A stretch of DNA of 64,000 bases from NCBI GenBank assembly GCA_964544475.1, contig CAZJBS010000016.1, forward strand, positions 1 through 64,000, written 5' to 3'. The position numbers and the translations under genes were made by a program. Positions 18,322-28,378 of this stretch are shown piece by piece; positions within the stretch are counted from its first letter, which is position 1, and each line of letters opens with the position of its first letter. The notes beneath the pieces were generated by a model. That model was not told where the DNA came from, made no database searches, and worked only from the letters and a program-made list of their open reading frames with translations. Origin of the DNA: CAZJBS01 sp964544475 (GTDB taxonomy: Bacteria; CLD3; SB21).

Positions 18322-20445
18322 ATGGGACGATTACCGAAACTTCTGCCCATTTTGGCGGTCTGTTTGGCCGGCGGGATGGTACCCCTGCTAGCGCAGGATG
18401 AGGATACGACGGAGGTCCGGAAAATGTACATAATCGACGAAGTGACCGTCACCGGGACCCGTACAACGAAAAAAGTCATCGACGTGCCCTTCCCTACGAT
18501 GATCCTCGATACGAGGGACTACCGGTTCGAGAGAAAGACGGCGGTCAACGATGTGATGCAGGATGTGCCGGGGCTCTTTATGCAGTCACGGTATGGCAAT
18601 CATGATGTCCGCATTTCCATTCGCGGTTTCGGCAGCCGGTCCAATACGGGTATCCGCGGCGTACGAATCCTGCTCGACGGCATACCGGAATCCGAGCCCG
18701 ACGGGCAAACCCGGATTGAGGCGATCGATTTTCATTCCATCGGCAAAATCGAAATCGTCAAGGGCAACGCGTCGTCATTGTATACCAATGCGCCGGGCGG
18801 CGTGATCAACTTCGTCAACGACATCTACTTTCCGGCGACGTTTGGCACGGTTTTCAATGAATACGGCTCCCATGGCCTCCACAGCTACGGGTTCAAGGCC
18901 GGCATCAAGACGGAAAATTATCGCTTCCTGTTGACGTACAACCGCCATGAAGCGGACGGCTACCGGCCGCACAGCGACGACAAGTGGGACATCTTCAACA
19001 GCGTCATCGAAACAAAACCATCGAGCCTTTCGACTGTCAGCGTATTCGGCAATTACGTCAACGGCATCATCCATCTTCCCGGCTCTCTGACCAAGGCGCA
19101 GTTCGACACGGCGCCTTTCAGCGCCAATAAGCGGGACGCCGTCGACCGGAATGCCTTCCGGCTAACCAAGAAAGGCCGGGCCGCATTACAATACAAGTCG
19201 TTTTTTGGCGATGAAAACGAATTGGATAACGAAATCGAATTGACGGGGTACATGACGACCAAGTATTTTCACCGTACGGCAGCGAGCTACCGGATATTCA
19301 ATCGAGATGGTGTTGGCGCCGGCGCCCGATACATACATCATGCCGAGTTTTTTGGAAGGAAAGACGAATTTTCGATTGGCGGGGACATGTACTATCAGAC
19401 CGGGCCAATCAGCGAATTTGAAAATCATTCCGGGCAGAAAGGAGATGGTGTGACAGAACTGACGGATGAGACCATCAGCAATGCGGGTTTCTACATCCAG
19501 AATTCCATCAATGTAATCAAAGAAAAATCCGACCTCTTGATCACAGGGCGCTACGACCGAGTCGTGTTTGAAAATGAAGACCAAAACCTTGCCGTCAGAA
19601 ACGCCAAGCGGCGCTTCTCTTCGTTCACGCCAAAGGCCGCATTGAACTACAAGATTACCCGAACCATTGCCGCCTACACATCGTATGGGCTTGGTTTTGA
19701 CACGCCAGCCGGCAATGAACTTGACAATTTTGACCTTACTTCGAATCCAAACCTCACGCTGAACCCTGATTTGAAAGCTCAAAAATCGAGAAATTTCGAG
19801 TTGGGCATCAAAGGCAATCTGGCTGAACCTGAAAGGCCGTTTTTCAAAAGCCTGTTTTTTGAGATAACCTTTTTTAATACAAAAATAGAAGATGAAATAG
19901 TGCCGTTTGACGTCTCAGGCTCTGCGTTCTACCGGAATGCCGCAAAGACAGACCGGACCGGATTCGAGCTTGGCACGAATTTGGAGGTGGTCACGGGGCT
20001 TCGCTTCAAGACAGCTTATGCACTTTCGAATTTCAAGTACGATTTGTACCAGGCATTGTCCCTTGACGGCGACAGCACCGTAAGCTATGACGGCAACGAA
20101 GTACCCAGCGTTCCAAAGCACAATCTTTCGCTGGTTCTTTCTTACGAACGATCTATTGTACGACATGTGACCGGTTTTGCCAAAATGACGTACCAAGCCG
20201 TATCCGGGATGATGGTGAACGACGCCAATTCCGAGAAGAGCAAAGGCTACCAAGTTCTGAATTCAACGGTTGGATTGGACATGGTATTTGGACAATTCAA
20301 TGTGCTTGCCACTGCCGGCATGAACAACATGATGGACAAAACCTATGCGGCGTTCATCAACATCAATTCCGCCAGAAAAGAATTTTATGAAGCCGGCGAA
20401 CCCCGCAGTTATTTCTTTGGAGTGACCGCGGGCTACCGTTTTTAG
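18322..20445 (+). CDS. TonB-dependent outer-membrane receptor
   Basis: A 707-residue receptor for active uptake across the outer membrane. The ATG at 18322 follows TAAGGA by 9 nt and gives a signal peptide (LPILAVCLAGGMVPLLA); an earlier ATG at 18295 would spoil it. A TonB-box-like segment (EVTVTGTRTTKK) is followed by the plug domain with VNDVMQDVPGLFMQ, SIRGFGSRSNTGIRG and NASSLYTNAPGGVINFV. The remaining residues form a 22-strand barrel ending in AGYRF with terminal Phe. The plug resembles iron-complex receptors, but the ligand cannot be fixed. No riboswitch was recognised upstream. Confidence 0.92.
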   Translation: MGRLPKLLPILAVCLAGGMVPLLAQDEDTTEVRKMYIIDEVTVTGTRTTKKVIDVPFPTMILDTRDYRFERKTAVNDVMQDVPGLFMQSRYGNHDVRISIRGFGSRSNTGIRGVRILLDGIPESEPDGQTRIEAIDFHSIGKIEIVKGNASSLYTNAPGGVINFVNDIYFPATFGTVFNEYGSHGLHSYGFKAGIKTENYRFLLTYNRHEADGYRPHSDDKWDIFNSVIETKPSSLSTVSVFGNYVNGIIHLPGSLTKAQFDTAPFSANKRDAVDRNAFRLTKKGRAALQYKSFFGDENELDNEIELTGYMTTKYFHRTAASYRIFNRDGVGAGARYIHHAEFFGRKDEFSIGGDMYYQTGPISEFENHSGQKGDGVTELTDETISNAGFYIQNSINVIKEKSDLLITGRYDRVVFENEDQNLAVRNAKRRFSSFTPKAALNYKITRTIAAYTSYGLGFDTPAGNELDNFDLTSNPNLTLNPDLKAQKSRNFELGIKGNLAEPERPFFKSLFFEITFFNTKIEDEIVPFDVSGSAFYRNAAKTDRTGFELGTNLEVVTGLRFKTAYALSNFKYDLYQALSLDGDSTVSYDGNEVPSVPKHNLSLVLSYERSIVRHVTGFAKMTYQAVSGMMVNDANSEKSKGYQVLNSTVGLDMVFGQFNVLATAGMNNMMDKTYAAFININSARKEFYEAGEPRSYFFGVTAGYRF

Positions 20446-20494
20446 CGCGACCATCAAGCCTTGGGCGGAATGCCCGGAAGAAAGGACAAGCATC

Positions 20495-22135
20495 ATGAGA
20501 TTAGCAGGACTGAGTTTGTTGGTTATTGTCTTGTGTCTGTTGTTCGACAACGAGCGAAGAGTGGAAGGCCAGTCCGTCCCCGTCCCTTCCGTACTCTCGG
20601 TGGGGCCCAGTTACAGGATATTTCCAAGCTCGACGACGCAGACCGAAACGTTCATAACCCGGCATCCGACCGATCCCGACGTCCTATTTGCCAGCGCCAA
20701 TACCATCAAATTGAGCACCGGATTCATCAGTGAAGGGGTCTACGTGACGACCGACGGCGGCCAAACCTGGTACGGAAACGACACCTGCAAGGGCAGTGTC
20801 ATCTCTTCCCACGGCGGTGACCCGGGAATAGTCATAGACAAAGACGGCACTTTCTTGCTTATCCGGTTGCATCGCTACGTACCCGGCCTTTACGCCCATT
20901 TTTCCACCGACTACGGCGTCACATGGTCATCACAAAGGACCGTGGCTCTGGATGATCAGGACCGGGCGTCCCTCGCCTCGGATGCCAGCGCGTCGAGCCA
21001 ATACTACGGGCGCTCGTATGCCGTTTGGGTCAGGTTGGGCAGTCCTTTTCCAGCCGTTTGTGCATACACGACCGATGGCGGATCCACCTGGAGTGACGTG
21101 ATTCAAATAAACAATCCCTCCCAACGATGTCAGGGTGGCGATGTCGTGATCGGATCCGGCGGCACGGTCTACGCCTGTTGGGCAGGAGTCATCGGTACAT
21201 CCCCTTTCACGGAAGACTATGTCGGATTCGCCAGGTCCACCAACGGAGGCACGTCGTGGATCGTCACTGAAAATGCGTATGACGCCAACGGCATTGCGGG
21301 TACGTTCCCCGAGAAAACCAACATCCGAACCAACGGCCTTCCTCGTATCGACGTGGATAAGAGCGGCGGCGCGCGCGACGGTTGGATCTATATCGTCACG
21401 ACCGAAAAAAATCTTGCTCCCGCCGGTTCGGACCCGGACATCATTTTTCATCGCTCGACCGACGGCGGCGCCACCTGGTCCGCGGGTGTGCGCGTCAACC
21501 AGGACAATTTCAACAATGGAAAATTCCAGTTCTTCCCGGCCATTCATGTGGACGACGCGGGCGGCATCAACGTACTGTATTATGACGACCGGAATACCAC
21601 GTCCGATTCTTCGGGAGTGTACCTTTCACGTTCGGTCGACGGCGGCACAACGTGGTCCGATTTTCGTGTGAGTGATCATCACTTCAAACCGCAACCCATT
21701 GGCGGGCTTGGTCAGGGCTATCAAGGCGACAATATCGGCATGACCTCTGTCGGCGATACGCTTTGGCCGGTGTGGATGGACAATTCCAGCGGAATTTATC
21801 AAATATGGACATGCCCGATCCGGTTGTCGACGCTCGGAACAGCCGTTGGAAACGAACGAGAGCCGCGCACGTTTCGCCTCGAACCGAATTTTCCAAACCC
21901 CTTCAATGGCTCAACGACGATCACCTACGAACTGGCCACAGCTGGTCTGATACGGTTGACGGTGTACGACGTCCTCGGCAGAGAGGTTGCCCGATTGGTT
22001 CATCGAAATCAGAATGCGGGCTTCCATCGGATCGTATTCGAACCGTCCGCCCATGCGTTGAGCAGCGGTGTGTACTTTGCCAGGCTTGAATTCGGCGCCC
22101 GATCCATCACGCGAAAGATGGCGTACGTCAAATAG
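20495..22135 (+). CDS. Secreted BNR/sialidase-like propeller with type IX sorting domain
   Basis: The 546-residue protein starts with a signal peptide (MRLAGLSLLVIVLCLLF). It has several Asp-box blades (VTTDGGQTWYGN, YTTDGGSTWSDV, RSTNGGTSWIV, RSTDGGATWSAG, RSVDGGTTWSDF), as in sialidase-fold proteins. Sialidase catalytic residues were not identified, so it may be a binding or structural propeller. The end (NFPNPFNGSTTITYEL to SITRKMAYVK) is a type IX secretion sorting domain. It follows the TonB receptor by 49 nt with an AGGAC-type ribosome site and is probably in the same operon. Confidence 0.87.
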   Translation: MRLAGLSLLVIVLCLLFDNERRVEGQSVPVPSVLSVGPSYRIFPSSTTQTETFITRHPTDPDVLFASANTIKLSTGFISEGVYVTTDGGQTWYGNDTCKGSVISSHGGDPGIVIDKDGTFLLIRLHRYVPGLYAHFSTDYGVTWSSQRTVALDDQDRASLASDASASSQYYGRSYAVWVRLGSPFPAVCAYTTDGGSTWSDVIQINNPSQRCQGGDVVIGSGGTVYACWAGVIGTSPFTEDYVGFARSTNGGTSWIVTENAYDANGIAGTFPEKTNIRTNGLPRIDVDKSGGARDGWIYIVTTEKNLAPAGSDPDIIFHRSTDGGATWSAGVRVNQDNFNNGKFQFFPAIHVDDAGGINVLYYDDRNTTSDSSGVYLSRSVDGGTTWSDFRVSDHHFKPQPIGGLGQGYQGDNIGMTSVGDTLWPVWMDNSSGIYQIWTCPIRLSTLGTAVGNEREPRTFRLEPNFPNPFNGSTTITYELATAGLIRLTVYDVLGREVARLVHRNQNAGFHRIVFEPSAHALSSGVYFARLEFGARSITRKMAYVK

Positions 22136-22248
22136 CCGGTGATCGACTATCGGGATTCTGGAATACCTTCGCCGGAAACAGGCGTTCGATGCCTCGAACC
22201 ACGACCAGTTGGAACCAGTCTCCAACAGCTTCACGAGCGCAGATCAAG

Positions 22249-22284
22249 AAAAAAGGCTGACCGCATTGGTCAGCCTTTTTTTTT
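22249..22284. terminator. Strong bidirectional terminator
   Basis: AAGGCTGACC (22253-22262) and GGTCAGCCTT (22268-22277) make a perfect 10-bp stem with a 5-nt loop, with six A before and nine T after. It separates the convergent BNR and Ig-repeat genes and can end both transcripts. Confidence 0.9.
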
Positions 22285-22300
22285 GATATTGAAAACGCTG

Positions 22301-25300
22301 CTAAGGCGCCGCTTTGTTCACGGTGATCGTCACGGTTTTCGTGTCGCTGGCCGTTCCGTCCGACACTTTGATAGTGACTGTGTAGTTCCCGGCTTGTCCG
22401 ACCGCCGGTGTCCATGAGAAATCGCCACCGGAAGACAAGCTGGCTCCGGCAGGCGCTCCGGTCATGGTAAAAGTTAACTTATCCTGTTTGTCGTCATCGC
22501 TGGCCGACACCGAGAACGCGAGGGCTTTTCCTTCATCCGTACTTTGAGCGCCGATATCGGAAAGTCTGGGAGCGCGATTGACATTGGCCACCTTGATCGT
22601 GATCGTCTTGCTGTCTTCGAGTCCGCCTTCGTCCTTCACTTTCAGCGTGACCGAATGATCGCCCGCCTGGTCAAATCCCGGCGTCCATGAGAATTTACCG
22701 TCCTTGGACAATCCCGCACCGGACGGCAGACCGTCCGCCGAAAACGTCAATTTCCCTGCGTCTTCCTTGTCCGGATCCGTCGCCGTTAACGCAAATGTCA
22801 GTTCTTTGCCTTCGGTGCCTTGTTGATTGAGAATGGCACCCAGAGCCGGCTTGCGATTGGTATTCTTGACGGTGACGACCACGGTTTTCGAATCCGAGAG
22901 ACCGGCCGCGTCATTGAGCGTCAACGTGATTTGGTATTCGCCGGCCTGCTCAAATGTCGGCGTCCATGTGATCGATTTCCCGACGGCATTGAACACGGCG
23001 CCCTGCGGCACGCCGTCGGCTTTGAGGACCAGCTTGCCGTTGTCCTCTTTGTCAGGATCCGAGATGTTGATGTTCAGGGACAGTTTCTGTCCTTCGTCGA
23101 CATTTTGAGGCCCCGGATCGGCAATCACCGGCGGACGGTTGACATGATTGATGCGGACATCGACCGTTTTGGTATCCGCGCCGCCGAGGACATCGGTGAC
23201 GGTCACTTTGATCGAATACGCTCCGGACTGTTCATACGTTGGCGTCCAACGGATGGTACGAGAGGCCGCATCAAAGACGGCGCCTTGCGGCAGGCCGTCG
23301 GCTTTGTAGGTCAACTTGCCGATATCTTCCTTGTCCGGATCCTCGGCCTCCGCCACCTGGATCGTGACTTCCTTATTCTCATCGCCTGTCATGGCGGCGA
23401 TGGGCGCCAACTTCGGAAGGCGGTTAACGTTATTCACGGCTAGGCTGACCACCTTTTTGTCCGACAGTTTGCTCGGATCTTCCACGCCCACGGTCACCTG
23501 GAATTTTCCGGCCTGATCAAAGGTCGGCGTCCACGTGAATGTTCTTGTCGCCGGATCGAACACGGCGCCTTCCGGCAGGCCCTCGGCAAAAAAGGCCAGT
23601 TTGCCCGCGTCTTCCTTGTCCGGATCATGGCCACTAATCACAAACGTCAGCGGTTTCGTTTCATCGACGACCTTTTCCGCGACGGCATCAAGCACCGGCG
23701 GCCGGTTGACATGGTTGACCGTCATCTTGAAAACGGACGTGGCCGTCAGGCCAAGCAGGTCTTTCACGGTGACCTTCACACCTTCATACACACCGGATTG
23801 GTCGTACGTCGGAAGCCATTTGATGGTACGGGTCGCGGCGTCAAACGTGGCGCCCTGTGGCAACCCATCGGCCGTGTAAGTCAACTTACCGATATCCTCT
23901 TTGTCCGGATCCTGACCTTCCGGCGCCACCACGACGATTTCCTTGTTCTCGTCGCCAACGACGGATTCGATGGCAGCGATCACGGGCGGACGATTGATAT
24001 TCATCACCTTCACCGGCACCGTCAGTTGGTCGGTCAAACCCGATGGATCGCTCACGGTATATACAAAAGGATGGTCGCCCGATTGTTCATAGGTCGGCTT
24101 CCAATTCAGCGTCAGGGTCGTTTCGTCAAACAGCGCGCCTTCGGATAACCCGGACGCTTTGACGGTCAGTCGGCCCTCGTCTTCCACATCGGGGTCCGAC
24201 ACACTGACTTTGTATGACAGCGGTTTCTCTTCATCCACAACCTGCGCCGGAATCAAAGCCAGGACCGGAGGCCGGTTGACATGCCTGACGCTCACAGATG
24301 TGGTCACCGTATCCGACAACCCATCCGGATCTCTGACCACAAAAAACACGCCGGTGTATTCGCCGGATTGTTCATACGTGGGTGTCCAGGTGAATGTCTG
24401 GGTGGCACGATCAAACGACGCGCCGGGCGGTATGCCGAATCCTCCAAATTCAAGTTTGCCGGCGTCTTCCTTATCCGGATCGCTGGCGCCGATTTTGATC
24501 GTCAATGTCTTGTTCTCATCCACGGTGTGAGTCGACGGCAGATCGGCGAGAACCGGCGGCCGGTTGATATGGTTGACCGTAATAACCGAGGCCTTGGATT
24601 CCGACGCACCGGCGGGATCTTTGACAGTAAACGTCACGGTGTACGTTCCGGATTGATCATAGGTCGGAATCCACTTGAACGTCAAACCCGTCGGATCAAA
24701 CGTCGATCCGGCCGGCAGATTGGACGCACTGACGGTGAGTTGGCCGTCGTCCTCCACGTCGGGATCGGTCGGTGGGTTAATGGCAAATGCCAGCGCGACA
24801 TTTTCATCCGCCGTAAAATTGCCCGTTAATGGCAGGGATGGCGCACGGTTGGTATGCGTGACGGTGATACTGATCGTGTCGCGCGAAAACAATTTGGTCT
24901 TGGTATTTTCCGTCACCGTGAAAACAATGCCGTCGTACTTGCCGGATTGTTCAAACGACGGCGTCCAGGTGAACATCGTATCCTGCGGTGAGAATACCGC
25001 ACCCTCCGGAATGAAATTGCCGGAGAACAGGATCGGGTTGCCGTCGGGATCGTATCCACGAACTTTGAATTCGAGTTTCTGATTTTCGGCCACCGTCTTG
25101 CTCCCCGTCGGAATAATCACCGGCGGTTTGTTGTGAATCATGACAAGTACGGAAGACAAGTCGGCGACGAGGATGAAGATATCATGTTTGATGATACTGA
25201 AAGCTTGACCAGGGGTGTCATAGCGGGAATCAAAAACCGGATTGGTCGGGTCGGTTACATCGATGGCCCGGATACCGACGTCATCCAACGCAATGTAAAT

Positions 25301-26128
25301 ATAATTGCCCGCTTTCAGCAGATCGTTGGCATACCCCGGCAATTTGACTTCGCCGACCAACCGGATTTTGTCCTGATTGGACACGTCCAGAACCAGGAGT
25401 CCGCCGGGACCGTCGGCCACATAGGCGTACTGGCCTTCGACATGGATGGCCGAGGCGAATTGCGTCAGATATCGTTTCAACTCGACGGGCGCGGCAGGAT
25501 TGGTGATGTCCAGAATGTGAATACCGGACTTGCGATCCGCGACGTACAACCGGTTATTGGATCCGACGAAGACATTGCGCGCAAAGTCCCAATCGCGGTC
25601 CACACGAAATGCCGTCAAAAACTTCGGCGCTTTGGGATCGGTTACATCGGCCACCACGAGTCCGGCCAAGCCGGCTGCGATGTAGGCGTAATTGCCCACG
25701 ATTTTGATATCCCACGCCTCACCCTTCTTCGTGCCCATTTCAGCCACCTTCTTGGGACGTTTGAGGTTGGTGACATCGTATACGATCAACCCGGACAAAT
25801 TGTCCGTCATAAGGATGTAGTTGTCTTTCTTGGCCAATCCGAAATTCTGACCGGCGGAGGGCGTGCGACTCAGAATCTTCGGATTGCTCATGTCCGATAC
25901 ATCCATGATCTGGAGGCCGCTGAACTTGTTGGCCACAAAAAGAGTCGTACCGTCCAGATAGAGGTGCACGGCGCCGTCGTCCGGATTGCCGGCCCTCGAC
26001 ACGTATTCGAACGCACCCCGCGGGTTGGCCTGTCCTACCAGGGTACCAAAACCGAACAGCAGAAAAACACATAGTTGCAGAAGAACTCTTAACGAGCAGT
26101 TTGTGGGCGGCAAACGGAATGTGCGCAT
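22301..26128 (-). CDS. Giant secreted LVIVD-propeller and Ig-repeat protein
   Basis: The 1275-residue protein begins with a signal peptide (VLLQLCVFLLFGFGTLVG). Residues about 35 to 330 are LVIVD repeats (LQIMDVSDMSNPKIL, LIVYDVTNLKRPKKV, LVVADVTDPKAPKFL and others), likely a beta-propeller. After this come ten cadherin/Ig-like repeats of about 94 residues, each with NRPPV, DPDKEDxGKL, GLPxGAxFD and FxWTPTYEQSG. Such proteins are usually surface adhesins or matrix proteins. No type IX sorting domain or other anchor is seen at the end (VTITVNKAAP). GGAGAG precedes the ATG at 26128; the frame stays open further upstream, but without homology. Confidence 0.87.
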   Translation of the reverse strand: MRTFRLPPTNCSLRVLLQLCVFLLFGFGTLVGQANPRGAFEYVSRAGNPDDGAVHLYLDGTTLFVANKFSGLQIMDVSDMSNPKILSRTPSAGQNFGLAKKDNYILMTDNLSGLIVYDVTNLKRPKKVAEMGTKKGEAWDIKIVGNYAYIAAGLAGLVVADVTDPKAPKFLTAFRVDRDWDFARNVFVGSNNRLYVADRKSGIHILDITNPAAPVELKRYLTQFASAIHVEGQYAYVADGPGGLLVLDVSNQDKIRLVGEVKLPGYANDLLKAGNYIYIALDDVGIRAIDVTDPTNPVFDSRYDTPGQAFSIIKHDIFILVADLSSVLVMIHNKPPVIIPTGSKTVAENQKLEFKVRGYDPDGNPILFSGNFIPEGAVFSPQDTMFTWTPSFEQSGKYDGIVFTVTENTKTKLFSRDTISITVTHTNRAPSLPLTGNFTADENVALAFAINPPTDPDVEDDGQLTVSASNLPAGSTFDPTGLTFKWIPTYDQSGTYTVTFTVKDPAGASESKASVITVNHINRPPVLADLPSTHTVDENKTLTIKIGASDPDKEDAGKLEFGGFGIPPGASFDRATQTFTWTPTYEQSGEYTGVFFVVRDPDGLSDTVTTSVSVRHVNRPPVLALIPAQVVDEEKPLSYKVSVSDPDVEDEGRLTVKASGLSEGALFDETTLTLNWKPTYEQSGDHPFVYTVSDPSGLTDQLTVPVKVMNINRPPVIAAIESVVGDENKEIVVVAPEGQDPDKEDIGKLTYTADGLPQGATFDAATRTIKWLPTYDQSGVYEGVKVTVKDLLGLTATSVFKMTVNHVNRPPVLDAVAEKVVDETKPLTFVISGHDPDKEDAGKLAFFAEGLPEGAVFDPATRTFTWTPTFDQAGKFQVTVGVEDPSKLSDKKVVSLAVNNVNRLPKLAPIAAMTGDENKEVTIQVAEAEDPDKEDIGKLTYKADGLPQGAVFDAASRTIRWTPTYEQSGAYSIKVTVTDVLGGADTKTVDVRINHVNRPPVIADPGPQNVDEGQKLSLNINISDPDKEDNGKLVLKADGVPQGAVFNAVGKSITWTPTFEQAGEYQITLTLNDAAGLSDSKTVVVTVKNTNRKPALGAILNQQGTEGKELTFALTATDPDKEDAGKLTFSADGLPSGAGLSKDGKFSWTPGFDQAGDHSVTLKVKDEGGLEDSKTITIKVANVNRAPRLSDIGAQSTDEGKALAFSVSASDDDKQDKLTFTMTGAPAGASLSSGGDFSWTPAVGQAGNYTVTIKVSDGTASDTKTVTITVNKAAP

Positions 26129-26499
26129 GTCACTCTCCGATATAATCTTCTTATTTGAATTATTCAACGGTGACTGAGTTTGGAAAGGACGTTGTGTATA
26201 CTGAGAATGCCACGCAATATAAATAAGCGTCTGTACAAAAGCAAGAAAATGGAACGCCTGTTTGCCCTCGACGTGCCGTGGATAAATCCCGCTCAAGAAC
26301 AACGGCAGACCCATCAGGCGTAACCTCACACGTGCGTCCGTAAATGACGGGTCCTTTCGAGGCATTCCGAATCGCCATGAAGTGCCAACCGCCCAAATTC
26401 CCGCCATGGTGGCGGTACAAAACAGGATATGTCCAAAATAGTCGTTGCCTAAGTTGGCCCATTCGGCTAAATTGGGTGCCCTTTAAAGACCTGTTCAGA
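26129..26499. other. Intergenic region between the Ig-repeat gene and asparaginase
   Basis: No gene is supported here. The minus frame of the Ig-repeat gene stays open to 26407, but its translation looks like no protein family and would bury the signal peptide. A 6-bp hairpin (CCGCCA/TGGCGG, 26401-26415) and the promoter candidate at 26445-26473 are the only structures noticed. Confidence 0.5.
26445..26473 (+). promoter_or_regulatory. Promoter candidate for the ansA-panC-glmU operon
   Basis: TTGCCT (26445-26450), 17 nt, TAAATT (26468-26473), 29 nt before the asparaginase start. Confidence 0.4.
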
Positions 26500-26502
26500 A
26501 TG

Positions 26503-27504
26503 ATGAAGCGAATTTTGCTTATACATACCGGCGGCACGATGGGCATGTCCCATGACGAAGACGACGGCGTGGCGTCGGACCAGTTTGTGGACGAAATCCT
26601 TTCCCATGTTCCGGGCATCAAAGACATCGCGGAAATCGACGTGCGCAGTGTCTTCAAGATCGACAGCTCCAATTTTTCAATTCATCACTGGACGGAGTTG
26701 GGCACGATCATCGCCGACCACATGGATCGGTACGACGGATTTGTCATCATTCACGGCACCGACACGATGAGTTATTCGGCGTGCGCGCTGTCGTACATGC
26801 TGACGAATCTGCCCAAACCGGTCGTTCTGACGGGTTCGCAGCGTCCGCTGTCGGCCATCCGCACCGACGCGAAAAACAATCTCATCAATGCCGTGGAATT
26901 AGCCACGCATGACATTCCCGAAGTTGGCGTGTTCTTCGACTACAAACTTTTTCGCGGCAATCGCACGAAGAAAACCAGCATTGACGATTTTGACGCCTTC
27001 GAATCGCCAAATTACCCGGTGCTGGCCGACGTCGGCCTGCATATCGAAATTCCGGAACGCCACCGTACGCCCCAGGGTGTTTTCAAGCTGGAAGGCGGTT
27101 TCGATCCGCGGGTGGCTTGCATCCGACTTTTTCCAGGACTCGATCCGCGTCATCTGCAGCCTTTGATTTCGTCCCCATTGCAACTGATCATTATTGAGGC
27201 GTTCGGGTCGGGCAATGTGCCCACCGAATGGCTTTCCTTTATTCCGTTCATCCGGGACGTGACGGCGGCCGGGAAACTTGCCGCCATCGCCAGCCAGTCG
27301 GCGCGCGGGTCCGTCGATCTTGCGTTGTATGACGGAGGCCGGCAGGCCGTCGAGGCCGGGGCCATTTCGTGCGGCGACATGACCGTGGAAGCGGCCATTA
27401 TCAAGGCGATGTACCTTCTTGGAAGCTCAGGCGGTTCGACCGCCTTTGTTCGTTCGCGTTTCGGTGCGTCGATTGCCGGAGAAATCACCGAAGCCACATC
27501 GTGA
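26503..27504 (+). CDS. ansA: Type I L-asparaginase
   Basis: Cytoplasmic hydrolase that turns asparagine into aspartate and ammonia. The 333-residue protein starts MKRILLIHTGGTMGMS. TGGTMG holds the first catalytic Thr, and IIHGTDTMSYSACALSYML holds the second Thr-Asp pair; VVLTGSQRPL is also typical. The lack of a signal peptide and the form of these motifs favour the type I (cytosolic) class. The start could be the ATG one codon earlier (26500). The gene is followed after 10 nt by panC; aspartate from this reaction could feed beta-alanine for pantothenate, but panD is not seen. Confidence 0.93.
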   Translation: MKRILLIHTGGTMGMSHDEDDGVASDQFVDEILSHVPGIKDIAEIDVRSVFKIDSSNFSIHHWTELGTIIADHMDRYDGFVIIHGTDTMSYSACALSYMLTNLPKPVVLTGSQRPLSAIRTDAKNNLINAVELATHDIPEVGVFFDYKLFRGNRTKKTSIDDFDAFESPNYPVLADVGLHIEIPERHRTPQGVFKLEGGFDPRVACIRLFPGLDPRHLQPLISSPLQLIIIEAFGSGNVPTEWLSFIPFIRDVTAAGKLAAIASQSARGSVDLALYDGGRQAVEAGAISCGDMTVEAAIIKAMYLLGSSGGSTAFVRSRFGASIAGEITEATS

Positions 27505-27514
27505 GTCCCATCCC

Positions 27515-28378
27515 ATGACGATCATCACAACGCCCCGCGACATGCAGGCGCTCAGTCGGAAACTCCGATCGGAAGGCGCACGGATGGGATTTGTGCCGAC
27601 GATGGGATTTTTACACGACGGTCACCTCAGCCTGGTCCGTCACGCCCGTCGCGAAGGCGGCGCCACGCATGTGATCATGAGTATTTTTGTCAATCCAACC
27701 CAATTCGGTCCGGGCGAGGACTTTGAAAAATATCCCCGAAATTTCGAAAACGATCGTGCGATGGCCGAGCGGGAAGGCGTTGATGTGTTGTTCTATCCTG
27801 CGACGCACGACATGTATCCACCCGGCGCCCGTACGTTTGTCGAGGTGGAGGATTTCGGCAAAGTGCTGTGCGGCATGACAAGGCCGACGCATTTTCGTGG
27901 CGTCACGACGGTCGTGTCCAAACTTTTCCACATGGTCCAGCCTCATCTGGCGGTCTTCGGCCAAAAAGACGCCCAGCAATATATCATCATCCGCCGCATG
28001 GTGCAGGATCTCGCCATGGATGTGGAAATCCTGAGGGCGCCAATCGTCCGTGAGCCGGACGGCCTGGCCATGAGTTCGCGCAACGTCTACCTGGGTCCGG
28101 AAGAACGGCGCGATGCCGTATGCCTTTCCGAATCCCTTGGGATGGCCCGGCGGGCCATCGATGCCGGCGAGCGCCGCGCGGACGTCCTTCGATCCCTCAT
28201 GAAAACTCATATCGACCAACGACCAAGCGCCCGACTGGATTACATCGGAATGGTGGACACGGAAAACCTGTCACCCCGGAGTGTTCTGAAAGGTGAAACC
28301 CTCATTGCCATCGCCGCCTTCTTCGGAACGACCCGATTGATCGACAATATTATCATGGATATTCCGGAAAACGCATGA
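27515..28378 (+). CDS. panC: Pantothenate synthetase
   Basis: PanC condenses pantoate and beta-alanine with ATP to make pantothenate. The 287-residue protein has the nucleotidyltransferase HIGH-like motif in VPTMGFLHDGHLSLVR, SIFVNPTQFGPGEDFEKYPR, GVTTVVSKLFHMVQPH, FGQKDAQQ and the KMSKS-like MSSRNVYL. Length and order are normal. The ATG at 27515 gives MTIITTPRDMQAL, although no clear ribosome site precedes it, which suggests coupling to the asparaginase stop 10 nt upstream. Its TGA overlaps the next start by 4 nt. Confidence 0.97.
   Translation: MTIITTPRDMQALSRKLRSEGARMGFVPTMGFLHDGHLSLVRHARREGGATHVIMSIFVNPTQFGPGEDFEKYPRNFENDRAMAEREGVDVLFYPATHDMYPPGARTFVEVEDFGKVLCGMTRPTHFRGVTTVVSKLFHMVQPHLAVFGQKDAQQYIIIRRMVQDLAMDVEILRAPIVREPDGLAMSSRNVYLGPEERRDAVCLSESLGMARRAIDAGERRADVLRSLMKTHIDQRPSARLDYIGMVDTENLSPRSVLKGETLIAIAAFFGTTRLIDNIIMDIPENA

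Noticed and set aside
20495..22135. True sialidase
   Set aside because: Asp-box blades are present, but the arginine triad and other catalytic residues could not be identified, so only a propeller is called.
22301..25100. CRISPR-like regular repeats
   Set aside because: The 283-nt periodicity is coding sequence for Ig domains, not short repeats with spacers.
26129..26407. N-terminal extension of the Ig-repeat protein
   Set aside because: The frame is open, but the extension would place 93 residues before a clear signal peptide, and a GGAGAG site precedes the inner ATG.
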